From Burkholderiaceae bacterium (lineage in GTDB: Bacteria > Pseudomonadota > Gammaproteobacteria > Burkholderiales > Burkholderiaceae_C): 64,000 nt of DNA. Below the pieces are notes generated by a model. It did no database searches. It was not told the DNA's origin and saw nothing but the letters and a program-made list of their open reading frames with translations. Positions 8,568-20,999 of the stretch are shown piece after piece. The stretch is taken from the NCBI GenBank assembly GCA_017848435.1, contig JAFEHU010000021.1, forward strand, positions 163,902 to 227,901, written 5' to 3'. The position numbers and the translations under genes were made by a program. Position 1 is the first letter of the stretch; every line of letters starts with the position of its first letter.

Positions 8568-8672
8568 ATGGACTTGGTTTATTTGGCTGGCATTGCGCTC
8601 CTGTGGGGCGTGACGGTGTTGCTGGTGTTGGGGTTCGAGAAACTCGCGCCCGCACAAGGGGGCCGGCCATGA
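8568..8672 (+). CDS. 34-residue single-span membrane peptide ahead of kdpF
   Basis: Small ORF with one hydrophobic helix (LAGIALLWGVTVLLVLGF) and a short charged tail. A strong GGAGGG sits 9 bases upstream of its ATG. Its stop overlaps the kdpF start (ATGA, 8669-8672), so the two are translationally coupled. It resembles the tiny proteins often annotated just upstream of kdpF in proteobacteria, but I cannot assign a function. A role as a KdpA/KdpB-associated peptide or as a leader cistron is inference. Confidence 0.6.
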   Translation: MDLVYLAGIALLWGVTVLLVLGFEKLAPAQGGRP

Positions 8673-8767
8673 TCCGGCTTGAGGTGCTGTACGGCTTTGG
8701 CGGGTTGTGTGCGCTGCTGTTGCTGGCCTACCTGGTCTATGCGCTGGTCTGCGCGGAGGAGTTTTGA
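8669..8767 (+). CDS. kdpF: KdpF, small subunit of the K+-transporting ATPase
   Basis: 32-residue single-span peptide that stabilises the KdpABC complex in the inner membrane. The sequence has the family pattern: a hydrophobic helix ([17 protein letters not shown]) followed by the acidic C-terminus CAEEF, close to the LVYALLRPEEF ending known for KdpF. The start overlaps the upstream small ORF and the stop overlaps the kdpA start (ATGA, 8767-8770). Confidence 0.9.
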   Translation: MIRLEVLYGFGGLCALLLLAYLVYALVCAEEF

Positions 8768-10479
8768 TGACTTCCTCTGCCTGGGGCCTGTTGGCCCTCT
8801 ACCTGGGTGTTTTGTTGGCCGCCGCGTGGCCGCTCGGCATCTGGCTGGCCCGATTGAGCTCGGGTGAATTGCCAGGCTGGATGCGCCGAACCGAAGCGCC
8901 TCTGTACCGGCTGGCCGGCACCTCGCCAGACCAGCCCATGCACTGGAAAGAGTACACGCTGGCACTGCTGGCGTTCAGTGTGTTGGGTGTGTTGGTGGTG
9001 TATATGCTGCAGCGCCTGCAGGTGTGGCTGCCACTCAACCCGCAAGGCCTGGCGGCCACCAGCGCCGACTCGGCTTTCAACACCGCCATCAGCTTCGTCT
9101 CCAACACCAACTGGCAAGGCTATGCGGGCGAGTCCACCATGGCTTACCTCACGCAGATGCTGGCGCTGGCAGTGCAGAACTTCCTGTCGGCGGCCACCGG
9201 CATTGCGGTGGTGTTTGCGCTGATCCGCGGCTTTGCGGCGCGCTCCACCCGCACGATCGGCAACTTCTGGGTGGACGTCACGCGCATCACCCTGTGGCTG
9301 CTGTTGCCGCTGTCGTTGGTGATGGCGTTGTTTCTGGCGGGGCAGGGCGTGGTCCAGAACTTTGACGCGTACAAGGACGTTGCCACGCTGGAAGGCAGCA
9401 GCCAGACGCTGGCCATGGGCCCAGTGGCGTCGCAAGAGGCCATCAAGATGATCGGCACCAACGGCGGCGGCTTCTTCAATGCCAACTCGGCCCACCCCTA
9501 CGAGAACCCCAACGCGCTGACCAACTTCGCCCAAATGTTGGCGATCTTTCTGATTCCCGCCGCGCTGTGTTTTGCCTTCGGCCGGGGTGTGGGCGATGCA
9601 CGCCAGGGCTGGGCGGTGTTGGCCGCGATGACGGTGCTCTTTGTTTTGGCGGTGGTGGCCATCGTTCCGGCAGAGCAGGCTGGCAACCCGCTGTGGCCCC
9701 CCCTGGGCGTAGACCAGATGGCCAGCGCATCCCAGGCTGGCGGCAACATGGAAGGCAAGGAGGTGCGCTTTGGCATTGCTGCTTCCAGCCTGTTTGCGGT
9801 GATTACAACCGCCGCGTCGTGTGGTGCGGTGAACGCGATGCACGACTCGTTCACGCCGCTGGGTGGCCTGGTGCCGCTGGTGCTGATGCAACTCGGCGAG
9901 GTGGTGTTTGGCGGCGTGGGCAGCGGCCTCTACGGCATGCTGGTGTTCGCCATCCTGGCGGTGTTCATGGCCGGGCTGATGATTGGCCGCACGCCCGAAT
10001 ACCTGGGCAAAAAAATCGAGGCTCATGAGATGAAGCTGGCCTCCATCGTCATTCTGGTCACGCCGATCGTGGTGCTGGCGGGCACGGCGGTGGCGGTGCT
10101 GGCGGGTGCGGGCAAGGCCGGCATAACCAACCCGGGGGCGCACGGTTTCTCGGAGATTCTGTACGCGCTGAGTTCGGCCGGCAACAACAACGGCAGCGCC
10201 TTTGCCGGCCTGTCGGCCAACACGCCGTTCTACAACGCGCTGCTGGGCGTGGCCATGTGGCTGGGCCGCTTCGGCGTGATCGTGCCGGTGCTGGCGATGG
10301 CCGGCGCGCTGGCCGCCAAAAAACGCCTGCCAGTCACCGCCGGCACCATGCCGACCCACGGCCCGCTGTTTGTGGTGCTGTTGATGGGCACGGTGCTGCT
10401 GGTGGGCCTGCTGAACTACGTGCCGGCGCTGGCGCTGGGCCCGGTGGTGGAGCACCTGATGCTGTGGCCCGGCCAATGA
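8767..10479 (+). CDS. kdpA: KdpA, K+-channel-like subunit of the Kdp ATPase
   Basis: Potassium-binding and translocating subunit of high-affinity KdpFABC. 570 residues and about ten membrane spans. The superfamily-of-K-transporters pore loops are visible: SNTNWQGY (loop 1), [12 protein letters not shown] (loop 2), [16 protein letters not shown] (loop 3) and [13 protein letters not shown] (loop 4). The ATG at 8767 overlaps the kdpF stop; a longer reading from 8707 would run through kdpF and is rejected. Second functional subunit gene of a tightly spaced operon. Confidence 0.97.
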   Translation: MTSSAWGLLALYLGVLLAAAWPLGIWLARLSSGELPGWMRRTEAPLYRLAGTSPDQPMHWKEYTLALLAFSVLGVLVVYMLQRLQVWLPLNPQGLAATSADSAFNTAISFVSNTNWQGYAGESTMAYLTQMLALAVQNFLSAATGIAVVFALIRGFAARSTRTIGNFWVDVTRITLWLLLPLSLVMALFLAGQGVVQNFDAYKDVATLEGSSQTLAMGPVASQEAIKMIGTNGGGFFNANSAHPYENPNALTNFAQMLAIFLIPAALCFAFGRGVGDARQGWAVLAAMTVLFVLAVVAIVPAEQAGNPLWPPLGVDQMASASQAGGNMEGKEVRFGIAASSLFAVITTAASCGAVNAMHDSFTPLGGLVPLVLMQLGEVVFGGVGSGLYGMLVFAILAVFMAGLMIGRTPEYLGKKIEAHEMKLASIVILVTPIVVLAGTAVAVLAGAGKAGITNPGAHGFSEILYALSSAGNNNGSAFAGLSANTPFYNALLGVAMWLGRFGVIVPVLAMAGALAAKKRLPVTAGTMPTHGPLFVVLLMGTVLLVGLLNYVPALALGPVVEHLMLWPGQ

Positions 10480-10493
10480 GCAAAGAGAACAAC

Positions 10494-12572
10494 ATGAACA
10501 ATTCAAAAAAACTCGCGCTGATGGATTCGGCCCTGGTCAAGCCCGCGTTCACCAGCGCTTTTGCCAAGCTCAACCCGCGTGTGCAATTGCGCAACCCGGT
10601 GATGTTTGTGGTCTACATCGGCAGCATCGCCACCACGCTGATGGCGGTGTCGGCGCTGCAAGAGCCCGGCGCCGGGTTCACCGCCGCCATCGCCGCATGG
10701 CTGTGGTTCACCGTGCTGTTTGCGAATTTCGCCGAAGCGCTGGCCGAGGGGCGCAGCAAGGCGCAGGCGGCATCGCTGCGGGGATTGAAGAAGAGCACCT
10801 GGGCGAAGAAATACGCCGCTTCGGTGGGCGGCAGCTTCCATGGCAGCACTTGGTTGCCCGAGCAGGCAGAAAATCTGCGCAAGGGCGACGTGGCGCTGGT
10901 AGAGGCAGGCGACATGGTGCCGCTCGACGGCGAGGTGATTGAGGGCGTGGCTTCGGTGGACGAGAGCGCCATCACCGGCGAGTCGGCCCCGGTGGTGCGC
11001 GAGTCGGGTGGTGATTTTTCGTCGGTCACTGGCGGCACCCGTGTTCTGTCCGACTGGCTGGTGGTGCGCATCGGTGTCAACCCTGGCGAGTCATTTCTCG
11101 ACCGCATGATCGGCATGGTCGAAGGCGCCAAGCGCCAGAAGACGCCGAACGAAATTGCGCTGACCATTCTGCTGGTGGCGTTGACCATCGTGTTCCTGGT
11201 CGTCACTGTGACGCTGTTGCCGTTCTCCATCTTCAGTGTGGAAGCCACGCAGGCCGGCACGGTGGTCAGCCTCACCGCGCTGGTGGCTTTGTTGGTCTGC
11301 CTGATCCCCACCACCATTGGCGGCCTGATGTCGGCGGTGGGCGTGGCCGGCATGAGCCGCATGATGCAGGCCAACGTGGTCGCCACCTCGGGCCGTGCGG
11401 TGGAAGCCGCGGGCGACGTGGACGTGCTGCTGCTCGACAAGACTGGCACCATCACCCACGGCAACCGCCAGGCGGCGGCCTTTTTCCCGGCACCAGGCAC
11501 CACCCCGGCCGCACTGGGTGCCTGCGCGATGCAGGCCTCGCTGGCCGATGAGACACCCGAGGGCCGCAGCATCGTCACGCTGGCGCAGAAGTTGGGTTTT
11601 GCACAGCCCATGATCGGTGACACCACCGAAGTGCCATTCACCGCACAAACACGCATGAGCGGCATCGATGCCAAGCAGCCCGAGGGCGCAGTGCGTGCCC
11701 TGCGAAAAGGCGCGGTGGATGCGATTCGCCAGTACGTTGAGGCACAAGGTGGCCGCTTGCCTGCTGAAGTGCTGCGTGCCGCTGACGAGGTCTCACGCCG
11801 GGGCAGCACGCCGCTGGCAGTCGCCGATGGCAGCACGGTTGTGGGCATTGTTGAATTGAAAGATATCGTCAAGTCCGGTATCAAGGAGCGTTTTGCCGAG
11901 CTGCGTCAGATGGGCATCAAGACGGTGATGGTCACCGGTGACAACAAGCTCACTGCCGCGGCCATCGCGGCCGAGGCCGGGGTGGACGACTTTCTGGCCG
12001 AGGCCACGCCGGAAGACAAACTCAAGTTGATTCGCAGTTACCAGGCTGAAGGCCGCTTGGTCGCCATGACCGGCGACGGCACCAACGACGCCCCCGCGCT
12101 GGCGCAGGCCGACGTGGCGGTGGCCATGAACAGCGGCACCCAGGCTGCCAAAGAGGCCGGCAACATGGTGGACCTTGACTCGAACCCGACCAAGCTGCTG
12201 GAGATTGTCGAGACCGGGAAGGCCCTGCTGATGACACGCGGCGCGCTGACCACCTTCTCGATTGCCAACGACGTGGCCAAGTACTTCGCCATCATCCCGG
12301 CGATCTTTGTCACCACCTACCCGCAGCTCGGCGCGCTCAACGTGATGGCGCTCGCCAGCCCGTCGTCGGCCATTTTGTCGGCGGTGGTCTTCAACGCGCT
12401 GGTCATCGTCGTGCTGATTCCGCTCGCGCTCAAGGGGGTGGCATACCGCGCCGTTGGCGCCGCTGCATTGCTCCGCCGCAACCTGTTGGTCTACGGCCTG
12501 GGCGGCCTGGTCGTTCCCTTCATCGGTATCAAGGTGATCGACCTGCTGCTGGTGGCCGTGCACCTCGTTTAA
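10494..12572 (+). CDS. kdpB: KdpB, P-type ATPase subunit
   Basis: Catalytic P-type (P1A) ATPase that energises K+ uptake. 692 residues. The phosphorylated aspartate is D315 in DKTGTIT. TGES is present in the actuator domain (ITGESAPV), and MVTGDN and [12 protein letters not shown] in the P domain. Start taken as ATG 10494 ([15 protein letters not shown]) with an AAAGAGA ribosome site just upstream; the in-frame ATG at 10476, overlapping the kdpA stop, is the alternative and adds six residues. The A7 run right after the start is a possible slippage site. Confidence 0.97.
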   Translation: MNNSKKLALMDSALVKPAFTSAFAKLNPRVQLRNPVMFVVYIGSIATTLMAVSALQEPGAGFTAAIAAWLWFTVLFANFAEALAEGRSKAQAASLRGLKKSTWAKKYAASVGGSFHGSTWLPEQAENLRKGDVALVEAGDMVPLDGEVIEGVASVDESAITGESAPVVRESGGDFSSVTGGTRVLSDWLVVRIGVNPGESFLDRMIGMVEGAKRQKTPNEIALTILLVALTIVFLVVTVTLLPFSIFSVEATQAGTVVSLTALVALLVCLIPTTIGGLMSAVGVAGMSRMMQANVVATSGRAVEAAGDVDVLLLDKTGTITHGNRQAAAFFPAPGTTPAALGACAMQASLADETPEGRSIVTLAQKLGFAQPMIGDTTEVPFTAQTRMSGIDAKQPEGAVRALRKGAVDAIRQYVEAQGGRLPAEVLRAADEVSRRGSTPLAVADGSTVVGIVELKDIVKSGIKERFAELRQMGIKTVMVTGDNKLTAAAIAAEAGVDDFLAEATPEDKLKLIRSYQAEGRLVAMTGDGTNDAPALAQADVAVAMNSGTQAAKEAGNMVDLDSNPTKLLEIVETGKALLMTRGALTTFSIANDVAKYFAIIPAIFVTTYPQLGALNVMALASPSSAILSAVVFNALVIVVLIPLALKGVAYRAVGAAALLRRNLLVYGLGGLVVPFIGIKVIDLLLVAVHLV

Positions 12573-12581
12573 GGAAAAAAC

Positions 12582-13154
12582 ATGAACACCTTTTTTCGCC
12601 CTGCACTGGTGCTTTTCTTCGTGCTGAGTCTGGCCACCGGCGTGGCCTACCCGCTGCTGGTGACAGGTGCCGCACAGGCGCTGTTCCCGGCGCAGGCGGC
12701 GGGCAGTCTGGTGCTGCGTGGCGGCAAACCGGTGGGCTCGGAACTGATTGGTCAGAACTTTTCAGAGCCAACGTATTTTTGGGGCCGCCCCTCGGCCACT
12801 GCCCCCATGCCCTACAACGCCAGCGCATCGGGTGGCGCCAACCTGGGGCCGCTGAACCCGGCGCTGACAGAGGCCGTGAAGGCCCGCATTGCCGCGCTGC
12901 GCCGGGCCGACCCCGGCAACACCGCGCCGGTGCCGGTGGACCTCGTCACCGCCTCCGCCAGTGGGCTGGACCCGCACATCAGCCTGGCCGCTGCCAATTA
13001 CCAGGTGGCCCGCGTGGCCCGTGCGCGTGGCCTCTCCGCCGAACAAGTGCAGGCCTTGGTTGGGCAGCAGACCGAGCCGCCGTGGCTGGGAGTTTTGGGT
13101 GAGGCGCGCGTGAATGTGCTGGCACTGAACCTGGCGCTGGACGCGATCAAGTAA
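12582..13154 (+). CDS. kdpC: KdpC, K+-transporting ATPase subunit C
   Basis: 190-residue periplasmic-facing subunit with one N-terminal transmembrane helix ([19 protein letters not shown]). Conserved stretches are visible: [29 protein letters not shown] and the C-terminal [15 protein letters not shown]. It is required for assembly and K+ affinity of KdpFABC. AAGGA precedes the ATG by 7 bases. It sits 9 bases after kdpB and 9 before kdpD. Confidence 0.96.
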   Translation: MNTFFRPALVLFFVLSLATGVAYPLLVTGAAQALFPAQAAGSLVLRGGKPVGSELIGQNFSEPTYFWGRPSATAPMPYNASASGGANLGPLNPALTEAVKARIAALRRADPGNTAPVPVDLVTASASGLDPHISLAAANYQVARVARARGLSAEQVQALVGQQTEPPWLGVLGEARVNVLALNLALDAIK

Positions 13155-13163
13155 CCTTGCCCC

Positions 13164-15863
13164 ATGGAGCTTGCGCGACCAGATCCTGACCAGTTGCTGG
13201 AAAAAATCCAGCAACTGGCAACGTGTGCCCGGCGCGGCCGGTTGCGCATCTACTTCGGTGCCAACGCGGGTGTGGGCAAAACCTACGCCATGCTCAGCGC
13301 CGCGCAACGCGAGCACCAGGCCGGGCGTGGTGTGCTGGTGGGGGTGGTGGAAACCCATGGCCGCAGTGAAACCGCCGCGTTGCTGGTCGGCTTGCCGCAG
13401 TTGCCGCTGCGCGAGCTGCCCTACCGTGGGCACACACTGAAAGAATTTGACATCGACGCAGCGCTCGCGCGCCGGCCTGCCGTGCTGCTGGTCGATGAGT
13501 TGGCCCACACCAACGTGGAAGGCTCGCGTCACCCCAAGCGCTGGCAGGACGTGCAGGAACTGTTGGAGGCGGGCATCGACGTCTGGTCCGCCCTCAACGT
13601 GCAGCACCTTGAAAGCCTGAACGGCACGGTGGGCGCAATCACCGGCATCCGCGTGCACGAAACCGTGCCCGACACGGTACTCGACGACGCCGATGAAATC
13701 ATCCTGGTGGACGTCACGCCCGACGAACTGGTCGCCCGGCTGCAGGCGGGCAAGGTGTATCTGCCGCAGCAGGCGGAGCGTGCTGCGCAAAACTTCTTTC
13801 GCAAGGGCAACCTGATTGCGCTGCGCGAGATGGCGCTGCGCCGCACCGCCGAGCATGTGGAAGACGACGTGCGCAGCTGGCGCGTTGAGCACAGCGGCAG
13901 CGGTTCAGCACAGGCGCCGGTGTGGAACACCTCGGGCGCAATCCTGGTTGGCGTGGGCCCGCACCCAGGGGCCGAACAGACGGTGCGCACCGCCGCCCGG
14001 CTGGCCGGCCAGCTCAATGTGCGCTGGTTTGCCGCTTATGTGGAAACGCCGCGTCTGCAGCGGCTGGCCGCGACGCAGCGCGACCGCATCCTGGCAGTGA
14101 TCGCGCTGGCCGAACAACTCGGTGCCACCACGGCGGTGCTGACGGGCAATGACGCTGCCACCGCGCTGGTGGCCCATGCGCAGGAATTGAACTGCGCCAC
14201 GTTGGTGGTTGGCCGGCCACAAGCCCGTCGACTGGGCGGTTTGCTGCCGACCATGACACGCCAGCTGGCCAGGCTGGCGCCCGGCCTGGACATTGTGGAA
14301 ACCAGCCGTGTCGACAGCGCCCGCCGGCTCGCCAGCGTGGTGCACCGCACCCACCAGGCCGAAGACGACAACGACGGCCCCCGGGCCTGGCGGCGCTACG
14401 CCTGGGCGGTGGCCAGCAGTGTGGCCATCACGTTGGCCGCCACACCGCTGCTGGACGTGTTCGACCTGGCCAACATCGTGCTGCTGTTTCTGCTGGGGGT
14501 GGTGTTGGTGGCGGTGAAGCTCGGGCGTGGGCCGGCAGCGCTGACGGCCTTCTTGAACGTCGCCGCGTTTGACTTCTTTTTTGTCGCGCCCCGCCTGTCG
14601 TTCGCGGTGAGCGACGTGCAGTACATCGTGACCTTTGTGGTCATGCTCGGCGTGGGCCTGCTCACCGGCCAGTTGACGGCGGGCCTGCGTTTTCAGGCGC
14701 GCATTGCCGCCAGCCGCGAGCGCCGCGCACAGTCGTTGTTTGAACTGGCACGTGACCTGTCGGGCGCGCTGCTGGCGTCGCAGGTGGCCGAGCTGGGCGA
14801 GGCGGCGGTGCGGCGGAATTTTGGCGGCCAGGCGCGGGTGCTGACCACCGACGCGAACGACCAGCTGGCGCCGGTGTCCAGCGCGCCCCCCGGCTTTGAC
14901 GCCAGCGTGGCGGACTGGGCATTCCGCAATGCCCAGCCCGCTGGCCTGGCCACCAACACGCTGGCGGCCCAGCCTTGGCACTACGTGCCGCTGAAGGCGC
15001 CCATGCGGCTGCGCGGTGTGCTCGCGCTGCAACCGGACCAGCCGCGCTGGCTGCTGATTCCAGAGCAGGTGCAGCAGCTCGACACACTGGCGCGGCAAAT
15101 CGCCATTGCGCTGGAGCGGGTGCACTACGTGGAGATTGCGCAGCAGGCGGTGGTGGACATGGCCTCCGAACGGCTGCGCAACGCGCTGTTGGCTGCCATT
15201 TCGCACGACGTGCGCACCCCGCTGACCGCGCTGATCGGCCTGGCCGAGTCGCTGCGCCAGTCGCAGCCGCCTTTGGCCGCGCCACAAGCCCGTGCCGCGC
15301 AGGCGATTGAAGCGCAGGCGCGCGAACTCAGCGCCCTGGTCAACAACCTGCTGGAGATGGCCCGACTGCAAAGCGGCACGGTCAACCTGCGGATGGACTG
15401 GCAATCGGTCGAGGAGGTGGTGGGCACGGCCATCCGTGCGGCGGGGCCGGCGCTGCGTGGTCAGCCGGTGCTGACCGATGTGCCGGCCGACTTGCCCTTG
15501 GTCGAGTTTGACGCCGCGCTCATCGAACGGGTGCTGGTGAACCTGCTGGAAAACGCCGCCAAGTACGCGCAGCCACCCATCACCGTGGGCGCCCGGGTCA
15601 CCGCCGACGCGCTGGTGGTCAGCGTGCGCGACCACGGGCCGGGCCTGCCGGCAGCACTCAAGGGCCGGGCGCATGAACTGTTCGACAAGTTCACCCGTGG
15701 CCAGGCCGAATCGGCCACACCCGGCGTGGGGCTCGGTCTGGCGATCTGCAAGGCGGTGGTGGACGCGCACCGCGGCCACATCAGTGCTACCAACGCACCC
15801 GGTGGTGGCGCAGAATTCAGCTTCAGCCTGCCCCGCAAACCGCCACCATTGGCTGCCGAATAA
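13164..15863 (+). CDS. kdpD: KdpD, osmosensitive K+ sensor histidine kinase
   Basis: Membrane sensor kinase that activates KdpE at low K+ or osmotic stress. 899 residues in family order: N-terminal KdpD domain with Walker A (GANAGVGKTYAML, about 29-41) and DELAHTN; a UspA-like domain (about 255-370); four closely spaced membrane helices (about 413-515); a GAF-like region; the H box with H681 (AAISHDVRTPLTA); and an HATPase_c domain with N, G1 (DHGPGLP) and G2 (GVGLGLAI) boxes. Only 9 bases separate it from kdpC, so sensor genes are in the same operon as the pump. Confidence 0.97.
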   Translation: MELARPDPDQLLEKIQQLATCARRGRLRIYFGANAGVGKTYAMLSAAQREHQAGRGVLVGVVETHGRSETAALLVGLPQLPLRELPYRGHTLKEFDIDAALARRPAVLLVDELAHTNVEGSRHPKRWQDVQELLEAGIDVWSALNVQHLESLNGTVGAITGIRVHETVPDTVLDDADEIILVDVTPDELVARLQAGKVYLPQQAERAAQNFFRKGNLIALREMALRRTAEHVEDDVRSWRVEHSGSGSAQAPVWNTSGAILVGVGPHPGAEQTVRTAARLAGQLNVRWFAAYVETPRLQRLAATQRDRILAVIALAEQLGATTAVLTGNDAATALVAHAQELNCATLVVGRPQARRLGGLLPTMTRQLARLAPGLDIVETSRVDSARRLASVVHRTHQAEDDNDGPRAWRRYAWAVASSVAITLAATPLLDVFDLANIVLLFLLGVVLVAVKLGRGPAALTAFLNVAAFDFFFVAPRLSFAVSDVQYIVTFVVMLGVGLLTGQLTAGLRFQARIAASRERRAQSLFELARDLSGALLASQVAELGEAAVRRNFGGQARVLTTDANDQLAPVSSAPPGFDASVADWAFRNAQPAGLATNTLAAQPWHYVPLKAPMRLRGVLALQPDQPRWLLIPEQVQQLDTLARQIAIALERVHYVEIAQQAVVDMASERLRNALLAAISHDVRTPLTALIGLAESLRQSQPPLAAPQARAAQAIEAQARELSALVNNLLEMARLQSGTVNLRMDWQSVEEVVGTAIRAAGPALRGQPVLTDVPADLPLVEFDAALIERVLVNLLENAAKYAQPPITVGARVTADALVVSVRDHGPGLPAALKGRAHELFDKFTRGQAESATPGVGLGLAICKAVVDAHRGHISATNAPGGGAEFSFSLPRKPPPLAAE

Positions 15864-15866
15864 ACC

Positions 15867-16565
15867 ATGTCAGCCCCCGTCGCCGTTGTGATCGAAGACG
15901 AACCCCAGATCCGCCGCTTTGTGCGCGGTGCGCTGGAAGCCGAAGGCTGGCAGGTGCACGAGGCCGACACCGCGCAGCGCGGCCTGACCGAGGCCGGCAC
16001 GCGCAAGCCCGACCTGCTGGTGCTGGACCTCGGCCTGCCCGACGGGGATGGGGTGGATGTGATTCGCGACGTGCGCGGCTGGTCGGCGGTGCCCATCATC
16101 GTGCTGTCAGCCCGGGTGGACGAGGCCGACAAGATCGCCGCCCTTGACGCCGGCGCCGACGACTACCTGACCAAGCCTTTTGGCGTGGGCGAGCTGCTGG
16201 CCCGCGTGCGCGCCAACCTGCGCCGGCCGCGCGCGGCAGCAGGCGATGCGGGTCAAGATGACGAGCCTGTGTTCCGCTTCGGCGAGGTCGAGGTGGACCG
16301 GCTGGCCCGTGTGGTGCGCCGCAGCGGCGCCGAGGTGCACCTCACGCCCACCGAGTACCGGTTGCTGTTGGTGTTGGTGGCCAATGCGGGCCGGGTGCTG
16401 ACGCACCGACAGCTGTTGCGCGAAGTCTGGGGCCCGTCGCACGCGGGGCAAAGCCACTACCTGCGCATCTACATGGGCCACCTGCGGCAAAAGCTCGAAG
16501 CCGACCCGGCCCAGCCACGGCACTTGCTCACCGAAACGGCGGTGGGTTACCGGCTGCTGGCTTAG
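15867..16565 (+). CDS. kdpE: KdpE, OmpR-family response regulator
   Basis: Cytoplasmic DNA-binding partner of KdpD that activates the kdp promoter. 232 residues. The receiver domain has acidic pair E10-D11, phospho-acceptor D54 (LLVLDLGLPDGDG) and the conserved lysine in DDYLTKPFG. The C-terminal winged helix includes LTPTEYRLLLVLVANAGRVLTHRQLL and the typical HYLRIYMGHLRQKLE. It starts 3 bases after the kdpD stop and ends 1 base before a convergent gene, with no obvious terminator in between. Confidence 0.96.
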   Translation: MSAPVAVVIEDEPQIRRFVRGALEAEGWQVHEADTAQRGLTEAGTRKPDLLVLDLGLPDGDGVDVIRDVRGWSAVPIIVLSARVDEADKIAALDAGADDYLTKPFGVGELLARVRANLRRPRAAAGDAGQDDEPVFRFGEVEVDRLARVVRRSGAEVHLTPTEYRLLLVLVANAGRVLTHRQLLREVWGPSHAGQSHYLRIYMGHLRQKLEADPAQPRHLLTETAVGYRLLA

Positions 16566-16566
16566 C

Positions 16567-17274
16567 TCACGGCGTGCAGCGCGACGCTGCTGCTGCCAGC
16601 ACCTGGCCTTCGGCGTCCTGCACCCAGCCCAGCATCTTCAGGCGGGTGGGGTCGGTGCCTTCCGGGATGCCCATCACCGGCGATGCCTGCCAGCGTGCGG
16701 CGCTGCCCCACTCAGCCATGAACAGGTTGCGCGCCAGGTGGCGGGGCACCGGCGTGCCTTCGGTGCCCACCGGAATGGTTTCCGCCAACAGCAGCCACGC
16801 GGTCAACGGCCCGGTGGGCGGCTTGGCCGCCCTGGCCGCCTGGAAACGGATCGACGCCCCCACATAGCCGTTGAGTGGCAGGCCATGGGCCACCCGCAGC
16901 GTGCCGCGCGGCTGGCCGGACAGCACGGGGGTGACGGTGTGGGCGCTGCCGGTGGGCGCGGTGTGGGCCGTGGCCGCCAGTCGGGTCAGGGCGTCGCGGG
17001 TGGCGGCAGCCGACAGCGGGGCATCTTCGCCTTGTGCGCCGGGGACGATCCAGTCGATTGCCATCTGCCGTGGCAAGGCCACGGGCGTGGCACTGTCTTG
17101 CCAGCACGTGGCGCAGTCGGCGCTGATGAAACGTTCCAGCAGCGCCACCGGCACCGGCTGGCCGTCGCTGGCGCAGACCGACGGCTGGGCCCACACGCCC
17201 GCGGCCGCGCTCAAGCCCAGCAGCAGGGTGACCAGCAGCCTTGGGCGGTGGTGTGGAGACGGTGGGTGTTTCAC
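16567..17274 (-). CDS. Secreted protein resembling DUF1223 (thioredoxin-like), function unknown
   Basis: 235 residues with a cleavable signal peptide (LLVTLLLGLSAAAGVWA, cut near residue 29). The early stretch ALLERFISADCATCW resembles the FTSQGCxxCP start of DUF1223 proteins, a thioredoxin-fold family without a settled role. The CATC pair could be redox-active. The remainder is Ala/Thr-rich and not clearly assigned. It converges on kdpE (1-base gap) and is divergent from uvrD, whose ATG is 23 bases away, so both promoters must overlap the neighbouring gene starts. Confidence 0.6.
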   Translation of the reverse strand: MKHPPSPHHRPRLLVTLLLGLSAAAGVWAQPSVCASDGQPVPVALLERFISADCATCWQDSATPVALPRQMAIDWIVPGAQGEDAPLSAAATRDALTRLAATAHTAPTGSAHTVTPVLSGQPRGTLRVAHGLPLNGYVGASIRFQAARAAKPPTGPLTAWLLLAETIPVGTEGTPVPRHLARNLFMAEWGSAARWQASPVMGIPEGTDPTRLKMLGWVQDAEGQVLAAAASRCTP

Positions 17275-17297
17275 GGTGTTTCCGGCGGCTTCCTACA

Positions 17298-19703
<2,406 letters not shown>

Positions 19704-19723
19704 TTTTTTGTTTGGAGTTGCCC

Positions 19724-20188
19724 ATGTTGAAACCCCTCATCGCCTTGTCCCTGCTGGCTGCCTGCCTGTTGGCCAATGCCAACGACACCGCCAGTGCCGC
19801 AGGCGAACCCTCGGTGGCCGAACGCATGGCCAACGCCCGCACCGCGATCAAGGCCAACAAATGGAAAGACGCGCAGGGCGAACTCAAGGTGGCCTTGGTC
19901 GACGACCCGAAGAACGCCGACGCCCACAACCTGCTGGCCTACAGCTACCGCAAGCAGGCCACGCCGGATTTGCCCAAGGCGTTCGAGCACTACGGCATGG
20001 CGCTGAAACTCAACCCCAACCACAAGGGCGCGCACGAGTACATCGGCGAGGCGTACCTGATGGACAAGCGCCCGGCCGAGGCAGAAAAACACCTGGCCGA
20101 GCTGGAGAAAATCTGCGGCAACAAGACCTGCGAAGAGTACGCCGACCTCTCGAAAGCGCTGGCGGCGTACAAAGCCAAGGCGCGTTGA
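19724..20188 (+). CDS. Secreted TPR-repeat protein
   Basis: 154 residues: signal peptide (LIALSLLAACLLANA) followed by about three tetratricopeptide-like helical pairs (for example AHNLLAYSYRKQ and GAHEYIGEAYLMDKRPAEAEKHL). It has a CGNKTC cysteine pair near the end that could form a disulfide in the periplasm. Presumably a protein-interaction module; partner unknown. ATG 19724 follows TTGGAG at 6-11 bases. It lies 20 bases after uvrD in the same direction and converges on the BPSS1780-family gene. Confidence 0.8.
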   Translation: MLKPLIALSLLAACLLANANDTASAAGEPSVAERMANARTAIKANKWKDAQGELKVALVDDPKNADAHNLLAYSYRKQATPDLPKAFEHYGMALKLNPNHKGAHEYIGEAYLMDKRPAEAEKHLAELEKICGNKTCEEYADLSKALAAYKAKAR

Positions 20189-20201
20189 GCGCCACCTGCG
20201 C

Positions 20202-20999
20202 TCAGGGCAGGTCAGCGGGTGCGGCGGCCGGTGGCTCGTCTGCCACAAAGCTGTCGCGGAAGGTGAAGTAGAGCGAGGTGAAGAACATCGACGCCAGCGT
20301 CAACGCCGTTGGCAGCATCACTGCGGGCGCGCTTTCGGGCATGCCAATCAGCAACAGCACCACGCTGAGCACCACGCCCACCCCCATGAACACCGCCAGC
20401 CACACCAGGCCGTACACGGTGAGCGCCCAGAAATTGCGCAGGCAGGCCACGCCGCTGTAGAACAGGCTCTGCACCGGTGCCACGCCATGCCAGTGCACCA
20501 GCGCCGGCGCGTGCCAGAACAGCATGGACAGCGGCGCGTACAGCGCCAGTGCCACCCACATCGCCAGCTGGAAGCGGGGCTGTTGCGCCACCTCGTCGGT
20601 GATCTTGCCGCCCAGCAGGTAGAGCTTGGCAAAGTCGCCGCCGTCCACCAGCACCGTCAGGCCGACGATGAGCAGGAAGCCCGCCGCGTACAGCGCGCCC
20701 AGCACCAGCATCGCCCGCAGCCGCTGGCGGCCGGCGCGAAAGGCGCTCAGCAGCACGGTGGGCATGGGGAATTTGCCGTTGGTGGCTTCCAGCGTGGCGG
20801 CCATCAACCCCAGCGTGATGGCCGGCAACAGGGCCAGCACCAACACGCTGCCCACGAAGGGCAGCAGGCTGGCAAACGACATGAAGATGACGAAGGTGAA
20901 AAACAGCGCCGACATCGCCAGCGGCTGTTTGAAGAAGGTCCGGATGCCGAGCCGGACCCAGGTCACGCCGGTGCGTGCCGGGACGATGTTGAGCTTCAT
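20202..20999 (-). CDS. BPSS1780-family integral membrane protein
   Basis: 265 residues with six or so hydrophobic spans and the family start MKLNIVPARTGVTWVRLGIRTF. This family is conserved in beta-proteobacteria and its role is unknown. The C-terminal tail is Ala/Pro-rich and acidic. Its ATG overlaps the stop of thrB by 4 bases, so the two are co-translated; that linkage is typical of the order and does not by itself indicate a role in threonine synthesis. Confidence 0.85.
   Translation of the reverse strand: MKLNIVPARTGVTWVRLGIRTFFKQPLAMSALFFTFVIFMSFASLLPFVGSVLVLALLPAITLGLMAATLEATNGKFPMPTVLLSAFRAGRQRLRAMLVLGALYAAGFLLIVGLTVLVDGGDFAKLYLLGGKITDEVAQQPRFQLAMWVALALYAPLSMLFWHAPALVHWHGVAPVQSLFYSGVACLRNFWALTVYGLVWLAVFMGVGVVLSVVLLLIGMPESAPAVMLPTALTLASMFFTSLYFTFRDSFVADEPPAAAPADLP

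Noticed and set aside
13905..15779. 624-codon open frame opposite kdpD
   Set aside because: Composition is His/Gln/Arg-rich and mirrors kdpD; kdpD has all expected motifs in the other strand.
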